Positions 18,150 to 26,612 of a stretch of DNA of 64,000 bases are shown piece after piece; within the stretch, counting starts at the first letter, position 1; each line of letters starts with the position of its first letter. Both the position numbers and the translations under genes were made by a program. The DNA is taken from assembly GCF_046592965.1 (NCBI RefSeq), contig NZ_JBISBV010000007.1, positions 91,074 to 155,073 on the forward strand, given 5' to 3'. This DNA comes from Marivita sp046592965 (GTDB lineage Bacteria > Pseudomonadota > Alphaproteobacteria > Rhodobacterales > Rhodobacteraceae). The notes under the pieces are model-generated. The model made no database searches. It was not told the DNA's origin and saw nothing but the letters and a program-made list of their open reading frames with translations.

Positions 18150-18962
18150 ATGATGGAGTTCGCTTTGCCCCAATCCAATTCCTATCTGCCGTCGATGGAC
18201 GGGCAGACCGTCATCGTGACAGGCGGAACAAAGGGTATCGGTCGCCATATTGCGACAGCGTTTCTTGAGGCCGGTGCCAATGTCGCGGTTTGTGCCCGCA
18301 CCCAGCCCGACACACTGCCCGAAAGCCGCGGACGTCAGGCGACTTTCCATCAATGTGACGTGCGTGATGCACAATCGTGCCGCGATCTTGTTGATGCGGT
18401 CGGTGCGGCACATGGCCGGGTCGACGTGTTGGTCAACAATGCAGGCGGCTCGCCACCCGCAGACGCCGCAACCGTATCGCCCCGCTTTTCCGAAGCGATC
18501 ATCGCATTGAACCTGACCGGCCCGCTGCATCTGTGTCAGGCGGCCCATACCTGGATGGTCAAGCAGGACACAGGCGGGTCCATCGTCAATATCGCCAGCG
18601 TCGCCGGGCAACGTCCGGCCCCCACCACTGCCGCTTACGGCGCTGCCAAGGCGGGATTGCTAAGCCTGACGGGATCGCTGGCGCAGGAGTGGGGGCCGAA
18701 AGTGCGCGTGAACGCAATTGTCGCGGGGCTGATGGAAACCGAACAGACCGAACTCAGCTATGGATCGCAACAGGCCCAGGACGAACTGGCCGCCGCATTG
18801 CCCATGCAGCGAATGGGGCGCGGCCAAGACATTGCCGCAGCCGCACTTTATCTGGCGTCCCCGATGGCGCTCTTTATAAGCGGCGCGACGCTTGAAGTGC
18901 ATGGCGGCGGTGAACCGCCCCTTTTCCTGGACATCATGCGCCGCCACACCGCTCCGGCGTGA
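18150..18962 (+). CDS. Short-chain dehydrogenase/reductase
   Basis: 270 residues with TGGTKGIGRHIA (~30), NNAGGSPP, Ser in NIASVAGQRPAP and YGAAK (~163), the complete catalytic set. The C-terminal VHGGGEPPLFL tail resembles an SDR next to the fadA5/fadE/ipd genes in mycobacterial steroid clusters (Rv3549c-like by memory). A role in oxidising a ring or side-chain hydroxyl is likely. It is the only gene of its unit; the binding-protein gene downstream has its own motif copy. Confidence 0.83.
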   Translation: MMEFALPQSNSYLPSMDGQTVIVTGGTKGIGRHIATAFLEAGANVAVCARTQPDTLPESRGRQATFHQCDVRDAQSCRDLVDAVGAAHGRVDVLVNNAGGSPPADAATVSPRFSEAIIALNLTGPLHLCQAAHTWMVKQDTGGSIVNIASVAGQRPAPTTAAYGAAKAGLLSLTGSLAQEWGPKVRVNAIVAGLMETEQTELSYGSQQAQDELAAALPMQRMGRGQDIAAAALYLASPMALFISGATLEVHGGGEPPLFLDIMRRHTAPA

Positions 18963-18990
18963 TCTCCAAAATCACCGTGCACGTCGTGAT

Positions 18991-19010
18991 CTAGTCTGAA
19001 TGAGTGATGC
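18991..19010 (+). promoter_or_regulatory. Weak regulon motif copy upstream of binding-protein gene 1
   Basis: Reads CTAGTCTGAATGAGTGATGC. The outer parts (TAGTCT, GATGC) fit the consensus while the central GACGA is degenerate. It ends 50 nt before the 19061 start codon and has the same orientation as the other copies. Confidence 0.4.
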
Positions 19011-19060
19011 CGGAACCGTCCGCCCCGGCTTTGCTGATTTCATCAGAGGAGGATCACCAC

Positions 19061-20278
19061 ATGACGAAACCAGAACTTTCCCGCAGAACAGCACTTACGC
19101 TGACTGCATCCGTAACCGCGCTGTCGATGCTTGGCACCGCGACATTCGCACAAGATGACACCATAAAAATGGGCGGCATCATGTCGCTGACAGGGGGCGG
19201 TGCATCCATCGGCATCAACGCAAAACTCGCCTGGGAAATGGCCGTTGAAGAGATCAACGAAAGCGGCGGCATCCTGGGAAAGCAGGTCGAGCTTATTATG
19301 GCCGACACGATGACCGATCCGACACATGGCGTCAGCGAAGCGCGCCGGCTGATCGAAAACGAAGGTGTGTCGCTGTTGGTGGGTCCGGCCACCAGTCAGG
19401 AAACCATCCCGATTACGGCGGTTTCGTCCGAAAAGCAGATCGTGCAGCTTTCGACGGCCGCGTCAACAGAGCTGACGCCTGAATTCGCACCCTACCATTT
19501 CTCGGATTCGGTAACGGGCGTGAACCAGATGCAGGCCAACATCGACTATGCCATCGACGTGCTGGGCGCGACGAAACTGGGCCTGATTTCCGACAACGGC
19601 GGCATGTCCAAGGCGGCAATCAGCGATATCCTGAACTACATGAAAACCCGCGACATCGAGCCGGTGATCGTGCAGGAATTTGCGTTCCGCACCGAAGACA
19701 TGACGCCACAGCTGTTCTCGATGCGCAGCGCCGGGACCGATGCGATTCTCCTGATCAACTCGATTGGCGACGATTCACGCAAACTTTTGGAAAACCGTCT
19801 GGATATCGGTTGGGACGTTCCGGTTCTGGCAAACCAGACAATGACCAACTATGCCGTCGGCAATGCCGAGCTTTTGGGAGAGGAAGCCTTTGAGGGCGTG
19901 ATGAGCACACAGTTCGTCGGCATGACATATTGCCCCGGCGACGCGGTCGGCGAATCGCCATTTGCCAAATTTTCGGTCCGCGCCAACGAGCGTATCGACA
20001 ATCTTGACCGGATGGGCGGCGCTCCGGCGTTGAACCCCTACTACATCCAGCCGCTGATTCTGGCGGCCGCTGCCAATGGCGCCGGCACGCTTGATGGGAC
20101 GGCGATCCGCGACTGGCTTCAAGAGAATGCCGACCAGATCGAAGTCCAGACAGGAGCCTTGTCGGCCAGTGCAACGAACCACTTCCTGCCTGCGCCGGAG
20201 TCCATTGTGGTGGTCAAGAACCCCTACATTCTGCGCGAGGATGGTCTCGTCGAGCGCGCCGATTGCAACGACTCGTAA
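19061..20278 (+). CDS. Periplasmic substrate-binding protein of a branched-chain-type ABC importer, system 1
   Basis: 405 residues. Residues 1-30 form a signal peptide with an Arg pair (SRRTALTL) and a cleavage site after TFA, so Tat export is possible. The mature protein has the LivJ/type-1 periplasmic-binding fold: IKMGGIMSLTGGGASIGINAKLAWEMAVEEINESGGILGKQVELI, GVSEARRLIENEGVSLLVGPATSQET. The start has GGAGG 9 nt upstream. It is transcribed alone, between the fadD3/SDR pair and a strong terminator, and probably serves the Liv1 permease. A steroid or steroid acid ligand is inferred from context only. Confidence 0.88.
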   Translation: MTKPELSRRTALTLTASVTALSMLGTATFAQDDTIKMGGIMSLTGGGASIGINAKLAWEMAVEEINESGGILGKQVELIMADTMTDPTHGVSEARRLIENEGVSLLVGPATSQETIPITAVSSEKQIVQLSTAASTELTPEFAPYHFSDSVTGVNQMQANIDYAIDVLGATKLGLISDNGGMSKAAISDILNYMKTRDIEPVIVQEFAFRTEDMTPQLFSMRSAGTDAILLINSIGDDSRKLLENRLDIGWDVPVLANQTMTNYAVGNAELLGEEAFEGVMSTQFVGMTYCPGDAVGESPFAKFSVRANERIDNLDRMGGAPALNPYYIQPLILAAAANGAGTLDGTAIRDWLQENADQIEVQTGALSASATNHFLPAPESIVVVKNPYILREDGLVERADCNDS

Positions 20279-20326
20279 AACACCAGTTTTGTCGAACGCG
20301 CTCCTCCCCTGCGTTCTTCAATAACG

Positions 20327-20357
20327 AAGGCCCCGCCGATCTGGCGGGGCCTTTTTT
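20327..20357 (+). terminator. Strong intrinsic terminator after binding-protein gene 1
   Basis: An 11-bp stem AAGGCCCCGCC / GGCGGGGCCTT with a 5-nt loop is followed by a run of six T. This is a textbook Rho-independent terminator. Confidence 0.92.
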
Positions 20358-20805
20358 GTATCCCCCAGAGATGGCGATTCTCCCCCCGCGCCTGCACCGC
20401 GTCCTGCAGAGCAGGAATGCCGTTGCACGCCCTGCCGGGATGCTCTGTAGGGCAAATTGCGATGACAACGCGGCAAGCGACCCAAACGCATTAAAAGCCT
20501 GAGATCACGCCATATTTTCAGGTTTTGTCTGGCTCTGAACATCTAGATATTGACGCACTGCGGCAATTTTCGACACAGTGACAAATAATTTGACAGACCG
20601 TAAAACTAATGACACGATGATGAAAGTTGGCAAGCCCGGGAGGATGACATGGCCTGCGAGACCACACCGAATATCTCACCCATTCGAGACCGCACCGCCT
20701 GAGCCGGTAGCGTCCTTCAACGCGCATTTTCTTGAATGCGCCTTGCACTGCATCAAAAAACAAATGGCTTGGGCCGCATAGCGCGTGCCGCAAGGGGGGT
20801 ATCTT
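20358..20805. other. Intergenic region upstream of the LuxR-type regulator
   Basis: About 450 bp with no convincing gene. Short open frames here lack recognisable homology and ribosome sites. The stretch from 20520 to 20640 is AT-richer (TATTGACGCACTG, AATAATTTGACAGACC) and is the best place for the regulator's promoter. No good copy of the island's 20-bp motif was found. Confidence 0.5.
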
Positions 20806-21858
20806 ATGTCTTATCACTCACAATCCGCAGTCGCGTTCGGGCATCTCATGAACAATGTGACACGCAGCGCCACAACCGGCGCAACCGTGTCCGAACTGCT
20901 CGATATCATCAAAGACCACTTTTACGCGCGCATCGTGTTGCTGTCGGCACCAGACGCTGCAGACAATATCGCGTTGCATGCAGACAGCGCATTCGGCCCT
21001 GTCTCCTATGATGGCGACCCTGCCGCATTTGCCCGATCCTCCGCGATCCGCGAATTGATGGACCGGTACCAGTTTGTCGAAGCTGCCGGTTCCCAAGACG
21101 TAACCGGGCCGGAAGATTGCAATCTCTGGATCTTTCGCGACCGCGATCTTGCGCGCTTCGGCAATGAAGAAACCGCATTGGCGGGGGTGATCGCGTCTCA
21201 GATGTCATCGTCCCTTAGCCTTGCAGACCGCCTTCGCGATACCGCGATGGACAATACATTGTTCTCGGGCGCGATGGACCGGATGAACATCGGTTTCGTC
21301 CTGGCAGATGCGTCGGGCCACCTGTTGCGCATGACCGATCATGCCCGCGAAATACTGAATGCCCGCGACGGGTTGCAGCTGCATTTCCGCAAACTGCGCG
21401 CGACCAATGCATCCGATGACCGCACATTGCAGGCGCTGATCCGCGCGACTGCTGAAGGTGAGGAAAACGATCACGAGGGCGGTCTTGCGCTGACAGGCCA
21501 GTCCGGGCTGAAAACGCTTGGCGTCATGGCGCGCCGCGTCGATCCCGCGCTCTGCCCGAAGGGGCAGCGCCTTGTTGCGATTTATCTGCGCGACCGCGAA
21601 TCCGCGCTGGAGCTCGACAGCGATGCCGTGCGCCGGTTGTTCGATCTGACCCCCGCAGAGGCCGCCGTGACACGACAACTGGCCGCCGGTTTGTCGCTGG
21701 AAGAAACCGCCATCGAGTTGGAAATCAGCCGGAACACTGCGCGCGCGCATCTTCGGTCGATTTTCTCCAAGAACGGAATTTCGCGTCAGACAGAGCTCGT
21801 CCGGATGGTGCTGAACAGTGCTGCAGCGATCGGTGGCGGCGCACCCCACGCCGCCTGA
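20806..21858 (+). CDS. LuxR-type helix-turn-helix transcriptional regulator
   Basis: 350 residues. The C-terminal LuxR DNA-binding domain spans ~280-335 (LTPAEAAVTRQLAAGLSLEETAIELEISRNTARAHLRSIFSKNGISRQTELVRMV). The N-terminal ~270 residues look like a divergent GAF/PAS-type sensory region (MNIGFVLADASGHLLRMTDHAREIL is PAS-like); there is no acyl-homoserine-lactone domain. The ATG at 20806 with AAGGGGGG 6 nt upstream is preferred over the GTG at 20785. Located centrally in the island, with its own promoter and terminator, it is one of two candidates for the factor recognising the 20-bp motif. Confidence 0.82.
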   Translation: MSYHSQSAVAFGHLMNNVTRSATTGATVSELLDIIKDHFYARIVLLSAPDAADNIALHADSAFGPVSYDGDPAAFARSSAIRELMDRYQFVEAAGSQDVTGPEDCNLWIFRDRDLARFGNEETALAGVIASQMSSSLSLADRLRDTAMDNTLFSGAMDRMNIGFVLADASGHLLRMTDHAREILNARDGLQLHFRKLRATNASDDRTLQALIRATAEGEENDHEGGLALTGQSGLKTLGVMARRVDPALCPKGQRLVAIYLRDRESALELDSDAVRRLFDLTPAEAAVTRQLAAGLSLEETAIELEISRNTARAHLRSIFSKNGISRQTELVRMVLNSAAAIGGGAPHAA

Positions 21859-21887
21859 AAGGCCTGGCCATCCCATCAGAATAAAAG

Positions 21888-21914
21888 AAAACCCCGGAAA
21901 TGATCCGGGGTTTT
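21888..21914. terminator. Bidirectional intrinsic terminator between convergent units
   Basis: AAAACCCCGGA and TCCGGGGTTTT form an 11-bp stem with a 5-nt loop, flanked by A-rich and T-rich tracts, so it can end both the regulator transcript and the long minus-strand ipd operon. Confidence 0.9.
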
Positions 21915-21942
21915 GTTGTTTTTCCTGTAGGGACCCAGCCGT

Positions 21943-22572
21943 TTAACGCACCCGTATCCCGCTTACAGTCTGGCCCCGGCGCATTGTCTCGATGAATTCT
22001 TCCAGCGGGGCCGGTTCCGCGATTGCGCCCTCGTTCGGGCCGCTCCGATCCCAGTATTCCTTCCACGACGGAAACAGCGCGTGGAACGATCCTTCATAAG
22101 GTTCGCGCCCCGGCCAGCGTATTTTCCTCGCACCGATGGGGGGTTTGTTCAGATCGGTTGCATACCAGTAAAGCGGCTGGCGGCGTGCAAAGCACCAACG
22201 CCCATCAACCCGCTTGTAATGATCGTAATACATCATCTGCATAATGACCCATTCCGGTCCGGTTTCATGTTCATTTTTGGAATAGACGATTCCCACCGCC
22301 TCGTCCGGTCCGGTCAGTTCGATGATCGTGGTGCCGACATGGTGCGACGTGCCATCGAATTGTTTGCGCATGGTATCATCCAGCCAGTCCCGGAACGCCT
22401 GACGCCCGTAGGTGTCGCGCCCCGCCTTCACGTCGGGCACAAACAGCCCGGCCATCGCATCCAGATCGCGCATGTCCAGCGCCAGCGAGTATTTCGAGAT
22501 CAGCTGGCGGATTTCGTCGCGGCTTTCGATCCTGTCGAGACGCAGCAGGATGTCGTCGTGTGTTGTACTCAT
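21943..22572 (-). CDS. SnoaL/NTF2-fold (ketosteroid-isomerase-like) protein
   Basis: 209 residues. The N-terminus IESRDEIRQLISKYSLALDMRDLDAMAGLF and TSHHVGTTIIELTGPDEAVGIVYSKNEHE are typical of the SnoaL_4 cone-fold family, which includes polyketide cyclases, scytalone dehydratase and Delta5-3-ketosteroid isomerase relatives. It is the last gene of the ipdC operon, 16 nt after the MaoC gene. Catalytic residues cannot be assigned from one sequence. An isomerase or dehydratase step on a ring intermediate is a reasonable guess; it is one of four such genes here. Confidence 0.7.
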   Translation of the reverse strand: MSTTHDDILLRLDRIESRDEIRQLISKYSLALDMRDLDAMAGLFVPDVKAGRDTYGRQAFRDWLDDTMRKQFDGTSHHVGTTIIELTGPDEAVGIVYSKNEHETGPEWVIMQMMYYDHYKRVDGRWCFARRQPLYWYATDLNKPPIGARKIRWPGREPYEGSFHALFPSWKEYWDRSGPNEGAIAEPAPLEEFIETMRRGQTVSGIRVR

Positions 22573-22588
22573 GACCTCGGCTTTCGTT

Positions 22589-23047
22589 TTAGAAATAATA
22601 CCGGCCCACAATGTCCGCGACACAGCCCGGCTTGTCCGAACCTTCAAGCTCCATCGTCACCCGAACCGTAGATTGCAGCGCATTGCCCTCAAGAACGTCG
22701 GCCTTGAGCAGCGTACCGGCGGCGCGGACGCGCGACCCGACCGGCACGGGTGCAGGAAACCGGACGCGATCCGCGCCGTAATTCACGCCCATCTTCATAC
22801 CCTCGGCCCGAAAAAGGTCGGGCAGGAAGTTGTTGATCAGCGAAAATGTCAGATATCCATGGGCGACAGTACCGCCAAACGGGCCATCACGCGCCTTTTC
22901 GGGGTCGGTGTGAATCCATTGGTGATCGCCCGTTGCGTCGGCAAACGTGTCGATCCGCGCCTGATCAATGCGCAGCCAGTCCGAACATCCCAGATCGGAC
23001 CCAACCGCATCCGCCGCCTGTTGCGGCGATGAAAAGACCAGCCCCAT
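22589..23047 (-). CDS. MaoC-like (R)-specific enoyl-CoA hydratase
   Basis: 152 residues, single hotdog domain. The hydratase-2 motif is clear: DTFADATGDHQWIHTDPEKARDGPFGGTVAHGYLTFSL, with the catalytic Asp/His pair in ATGDHQWIH. Such enzymes hydrate trans-2-enoyl-CoA to (3R)-hydroxyacyl-CoA, the substrate of MFE2-type SDRs such as the 15416 product. It starts 2 nt downstream of the ipdF stop, so it belongs to the C/D-ring operon. Confidence 0.87.
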   Translation of the reverse strand: MGLVFSSPQQAADAVGSDLGCSDWLRIDQARIDTFADATGDHQWIHTDPEKARDGPFGGTVAHGYLTFSLINNFLPDLFRAEGMKMGVNYGADRVRFPAPVPVGSRVRAAGTLLKADVLEGNALQSTVRVTMELEGSDKPGCVADIVGRYYF

Positions 23048-23049
23048 TC

Positions 23050-23847
23050 TTACGCCCTCTGGCTGGAAACAGACACGATTTCGCCGACCATATAGCCGGA
23101 ATAATCGCTGGCGAGGAACATCATGACGTTGGCGACTTCCCAGACCTCGGCCGCCCGGCCAAACGCCTCTTGCGAGGTCAGCGCCTCAAGCTCGCCGGGG
23201 CCAGCGGCTTTTTTCAAAAATTCGTGCATCGCAATCGACGGCGAAACCGCGTTGATGCGTATGCCGTGCTCGGCCGCTTCGACCGCGCTGCAGCGGGTAA
23301 ACGCCATGACACCGGCTTTGGCAGCGGCATAGTGGGATTGCCCTTTTTGCGCACGCCAGCCCAGAACGGATGCGTTATTGATGATCACACCGGCCTTGCG
23401 CGGTGTCATTTTCGCCAGTGCGGCGCGCGTCATGCGCATCGTACCTGTGAGCGTGACGTCAAGGACAAGGTTCCATTGGTCGTCCGGCATCTCCGCGACA
23501 GTGGAAAACCCGCCCATCCCTGCGTTGTTGATCAGCACATCGATCCCGCCAAGCGCATTTTCGGCGGCGTCGACAAGCGCGTTCACTTCGTCCTCGTTGG
23601 TGACGTTGCAGATCTGGGCGTGCACCTCTGCCCCGCCAATCGCACGCAGTTTTTCGGCCGCTTCGTCCAGCCGCCGCTGGTGAATATCCGAAATCATGAT
23701 GGCGCGGCACCCTTCCTCGATGGCGCGTTTGGCAGCCGCAAAGCCGATACCCACACCTGCCGCCGCCGTAATCAGCACAGATTTACCGTTCAAAAGGCCG
23801 TGGCCCTCGACGTATTTCGGGGCGTTAATCGATGTTGCGTCGCTCAT
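23050..23847 (-). CDS. ipdF: IpdF-like short-chain dehydrogenase
   Basis: 265 residues. The opening VEGHGLLNGKSVLITAAAGVGIG, the segment DIHQRRLDEAAEKL, NNASVLGWRAQKGQSHYAAAKAGVMAFTRCSAVEAAEHGIRINAVSPSIA and the tail FLASDYSGYMVGEIVSVSSQ agree very closely with remembered mycobacterial IpdF (Rv3559c). IpdF, and ScdG in Comamonas, oxidises the hydroxyl of the 5-hydroxy HIP-derived CoA ester. The Gly-rich loop is AAAGVGIG and the catalytic Tyr/Lys are in SHYAAAK. It overlaps echA20 by ATGA. This is one of the strongest markers for steroid catabolism in the window. Confidence 0.88.
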   Translation of the reverse strand: MSDATSINAPKYVEGHGLLNGKSVLITAAAGVGIGFAAAKRAIEEGCRAIMISDIHQRRLDEAAEKLRAIGGAEVHAQICNVTNEDEVNALVDAAENALGGIDVLINNAGMGGFSTVAEMPDDQWNLVLDVTLTGTMRMTRAALAKMTPRKAGVIINNASVLGWRAQKGQSHYAAAKAGVMAFTRCSAVEAAEHGIRINAVSPSIAMHEFLKKAAGPGELEALTSQEAFGRAAEVWEVANVMMFLASDYSGYMVGEIVSVSSQRA

Positions 23848-24641
23848 GCCTTTGCCTTTCCGGCCTTGCCATCTTCAAAATCCGCGTCCCTCTTGCCGAC
23901 AAAGGCGTCGCGCGCCTCTTGCGATTCTGCAGTGAGATACGCCTGCGCGGTAAAGCCCTGCTCCCAACGGTATTTATGTTCCAGATCGCCGTCCTCGATC
24001 CCGTTCAACGCCTCTTTGGCAAGGCGGATCATGATCGGGCTTTTCGCAGCGATGGTCGCCGCAATTTCCAAAGCGGCATCACGCAGGCTGTCCCGAGGCA
24101 CAATTTTTTCCACAGCCCCCAGACGATAGGCTTCGGCAGCGTCGATAGGTTCGCCGGTGAAATACATCTGGCGGACCTTCTGGGCAGGAAACAGCCGCTG
24201 AAGATGCGCGCCTGCACCCAGTGCACCCCGATCCACTTCCGGCACGCCAAAACTCGCATCCGGTGAACATAAGATGATATCGGCAGAGCCGCAGATGCCG
24301 ATCCCGCCGCCCAGAATATAGCCGTGCGCCGCCACGATAACCGGTTTCAGCCCGCGATGGATCGCGCGAAATGTTTCCCAATTGCCGGCATTCACTTCCG
24401 GAATGCGATCAGGATGGCGTTGCAGTTCCTTGATATCCACGCCCGCGCAGAAACCGCGCCCTTCGGCGCGAATGACCAGAACGCGCACATCCCCATTGGC
24501 CTGAAGCGCGTCGATCTCCTGGCTCAGACTGCGCCAGCCGACGCTGTCCAACGCGTTCACCGGCGGGTTTTCGATCACCAGTTCGGCGATGCCATCGGCG
24601 ATTTCGGTGCGGAATTGTTTCTGGCTCATCGCGTCATCCAT
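23844..24641 (-). CDS. echA20: EchA20-like crotonase-family hydrolase (D-ring opening)
   Basis: 265 residues of the crotonase fold. VIENPPVNALDSVGW, VLVIRAEGRGFCAGVDIKELQR, GYILGGGIGICGSADI and FGVPEVDRGALGAGAHLQRLFP track remembered mycobacterial EchA20 (Rv3550) closely, including the spacing. EchA20, or ScdF, hydrolyses ring D of the HIEC-type CoA ester. Its neighbours ipdC and ipdF are the same as in actinobacteria, which supports the assignment. The start at 24641 overlaps the ipdC stop by 8 nt; ATG 24629 is an alternative. A plain enoyl-CoA hydratase is unlikely given the motif match. Confidence 0.86.
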   Translation of the reverse strand: MDDAMSQKQFRTEIADGIAELVIENPPVNALDSVGWRSLSQEIDALQANGDVRVLVIRAEGRGFCAGVDIKELQRHPDRIPEVNAGNWETFRAIHRGLKPVIVAAHGYILGGGIGICGSADIILCSPDASFGVPEVDRGALGAGAHLQRLFPAQKVRQMYFTGEPIDAAEAYRLGAVEKIVPRDSLRDAALEIAATIAAKSPIMIRLAKEALNGIEDGDLEHKYRWEQGFTAQAYLTAESQEARDAFVGKRDADFEDGKAGKAKA

Positions 24642-25713
24642 TTTGTTTGCCCGTCAGTGCATTTAGCGCGTCCAGCCTGTCATTTGCCTGCGCCATGATG
24701 CCTGCAATCAGATCTTCGCAGCTTTCCAGCCGGTCGATTGCGGCGGCCACCTGACCGCTTGGCAGCAACCCTTTGTCGGCATCGCCTTCAACCACGCCAC
24801 GCTGCACCAGCGTCGGAAGGTTGGGGGCCATAACCGTCTGGGCAAAACTGCTTTCGCCGCTGGTCGCCACTTTCAGGCCCAGCTTGGCCATACCGAGCGG
24901 GCCAAGCCCTGCATCCTTACCCCATTGCCGCGCGTATTTCAGGCTCATCGCCAATCGCGCAGGCAGGGACATGCTTTCAAGATGGCGGATTTCGTCATTC
25001 TCGATAAAGCGTTGCGGCATCCCGTCCACGGCCTTTGTCACCTTGATGACACCGGGGTCTTTTGTCTCCAGATATCGGTCAAGCGCGCTGCGCGGGACCG
25101 GAGAGTCGCTTGTCAGCAGGAACCGCGTTCCCATTGCAATTCCGGCAGCGCCATAGGCCAGCGCGGCCGCAAGACTGCGACCGTCATACATGCCACCGGC
25201 CGCAACCACCGGAACATCGACCGCGTCCAGAACCTGCGGCAACAGGATGCTTGTGGGTACAGACCCGGTATGCCCGCCACCCTCGCCGCCTTGAATGGTA
25301 ATCACATCAGCGCCCAACTCGACCGCCTTGACCGCGTGTTTCACCGCACCGACGGTGGGCATACAAACAACACCGGCATCGCGCAGACGCCCGATGGTCT
25401 TTGCATCCGGGCCGCGCCCATAGCTGACAGCACGCACGCCATGCTTGATCACCATTTCCAGCACTTCGTCGGCATTGGGCTGGAACATGTGAAAATTGAC
25501 GCCGAACGGTTTATCCGTCAGGTCCTTGATCTTCAGCAACTGGTTTTCAACGTCCCCGGCCTCTGTCGTGGCACCTGCGAAAAAGCCAAAGCCACCGGCG
25601 TTGCATGTTGCCGCCGTCAGTCGCGCATCCGCGACCCAGCCCATGGCCGTCTGGACGACCGGAAACCGGCATCCTAGTTTTTCGCAAAGCGGCGTATGCA
25701 GATCGCGTGTCAT
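24634..25713 (-). CDS. ipdC: IpdC-like FMN oxidoreductase (nitronate-monooxygenase family)
   Basis: 359 residues. HTPLCEKLGCRFPVVQTAMGWVADARLTAATCNAGGFGFFAGAT, IVQGGEGGGHTG-type phosphate loop (ITIQGGEGGGHTGSVPTSILLPQVLDAV), AAGGMYDGRSLAAALAYGAAGIAMGTRFLLTSDS and SCEDLIAGIM match remembered mycobacterial IpdC (Rv3553). The fold is the 2-nitropropane-dioxygenase TIM barrel with FMN, but in steroid clusters the protein acts on a C/D-ring CoA intermediate before ring-C opening (ScdK in Comamonas). The start at 25713 has GGAGG 5 nt upstream. It heads the ipdC-echA20-ipdF-maoC-NTF2 operon, with a motif copy 64 nt upstream. Confidence 0.88.
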   Translation of the reverse strand: MTRDLHTPLCEKLGCRFPVVQTAMGWVADARLTAATCNAGGFGFFAGATTEAGDVENQLLKIKDLTDKPFGVNFHMFQPNADEVLEMVIKHGVRAVSYGRGPDAKTIGRLRDAGVVCMPTVGAVKHAVKAVELGADVITIQGGEGGGHTGSVPTSILLPQVLDAVDVPVVAAGGMYDGRSLAAALAYGAAGIAMGTRFLLTSDSPVPRSALDRYLETKDPGVIKVTKAVDGMPQRFIENDEIRHLESMSLPARLAMSLKYARQWGKDAGLGPLGMAKLGLKVATSGESSFAQTVMAPNLPTLVQRGVVEGDADKGLLPSGQVAAAIDRLESCEDLIAGIMAQANDRLDALNALTGKQNG

Positions 25714-25777
25714 CGGACCTCCGTTTTCGGGTTCAGTTGTGATCATGTTGCCAGTTGGCCCAAGATTTTGCACTGCA

Positions 25778-25797
25778 GCATCGTCTGCTTGGACTAT
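25778..25797 (-). promoter_or_regulatory. Regulon motif copy upstream of the ipdC operon
   Basis: Toward ipdC it reads ATAGTCCAAGCAGACGATGC, matching the consensus except for A at the first position. It ends 64 nt before the start codon and lies 37 nt beyond the upstream SDR stop. Confidence 0.7.
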
Positions 25798-25834
25798 CGG
25801 CCCCGCGCCCTTTCGGGAAGGGGCCAAGCCGGTG

Positions 25835-26599
25835 TCAGTGGAAGACCCGCCCGCCGTTCACCAGCAGGGTTTGACCCGTGATAAACCGCGCGTGATCGCT
25901 CGACAGGAATGTCACGGCATTTGCGATATCTTCGGGTTCGCACAATTCCTGCATCGGGATCGCATTGCGGGCGCGGTCATAAGAGTCTTTGGGAATCCGT
26001 TGCATCGCGCGGGTGTTGGTCGGGCCGGGGCAAACGGCGTTGACGTTGACCTTGAACGGCCCAAGTTCGCGAGCCAACGCACGGGTGAACCCCAGCACCC
26101 CCGATTTGGCCGATGCATAATCGACCGTCCCGATATCGCCGTTGAACGCCGAATCCGACGAGATCGACACGATCTTGCCCGACTTGCGTTCGCGCATTCC
26201 CGGCACGACCTGCCGCGAACAGATCAGCGTCGCCATCAAAGACACGTCGATGACAAATTTCAGCGTCTCCGGCTTTGCCTCCCAGAAATCCGAATAGTTT
26301 TCACGCGCGGTCTGGCCGATATTGTTGCAAAGGATGTCGATATCGCCCAGATCTCGCGCGGCCTTTGCAAAAGTCTCCTCAACCACCTCGATCTTGGTCA
26401 TATCGCCGTGCAGGGCCGTGGCACGCACGCCTTCGGCTTTGAGCATTTCGATGGTTTCGGCCAGCGCGCCTTCCTCGCGGTCAAAGGCCGCAACATCTGT
26501 ACCGGCGCGGGCGTAGGCAATGGCGCAGGCCCGCCCGATCCCGTTTCCGGCACCAGTCACGGCGGCAATTTTTCCGGCAAGCGGTTTGTCAGAACTCAT
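25835..26599 (-). CDS. Short-chain dehydrogenase/reductase
   Basis: 254 residues with TGAGNGIGRACAIAYARAG (~15), NNIGQTARE (Ala of NNAG replaced by Ile), Ser in SISSDSAFNG, YASAKSGVLGFT (~155) and CPGPTNTRAM. All catalytic residues are present. The GHQ-ATG start has GGAGGACACCAA upstream. It ends the fadE30 operon, 13 nt after the NTF2-fold gene. Substrate not recognisable; a hydroxyacyl-CoA or ring alcohol is likely. Confidence 0.83.
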   Translation of the reverse strand: MSSDKPLAGKIAAVTGAGNGIGRACAIAYARAGTDVAAFDREEGALAETIEMLKAEGVRATALHGDMTKIEVVEETFAKAARDLGDIDILCNNIGQTARENYSDFWEAKPETLKFVIDVSLMATLICSRQVVPGMRERKSGKIVSISSDSAFNGDIGTVDYASAKSGVLGFTRALARELGPFKVNVNAVCPGPTNTRAMQRIPKDSYDRARNAIPMQELCEPEDIANAVTFLSSDHARFITGQTLLVNGGRVFH

Positions 26600-26612
26600 T
26601 TGGTGTCCTCCA

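Noticed and set aside
20520..20620. Copy of the 20-bp motif upstream of the LuxR-type regulator (GACAGACCGTAAAACTAA)
   Set aside because: Only the ACTAA end fits; the conserved GACGATGC part is missing in either orientation.
22846..24129. 427-codon open frame on the plus strand opposite ipdF and echA20
   Set aside because: The product is Arg/His-rich without motifs, while the minus strand encodes strongly conserved IpdF and EchA20 sequences.
24634..25713. Nitronate monooxygenase acting on nitroalkanes
   Set aside because: Motifs and the adjoining echA20 and ipdF genes point to IpdC; a generic nitronate monooxygenase would not explain the operon.
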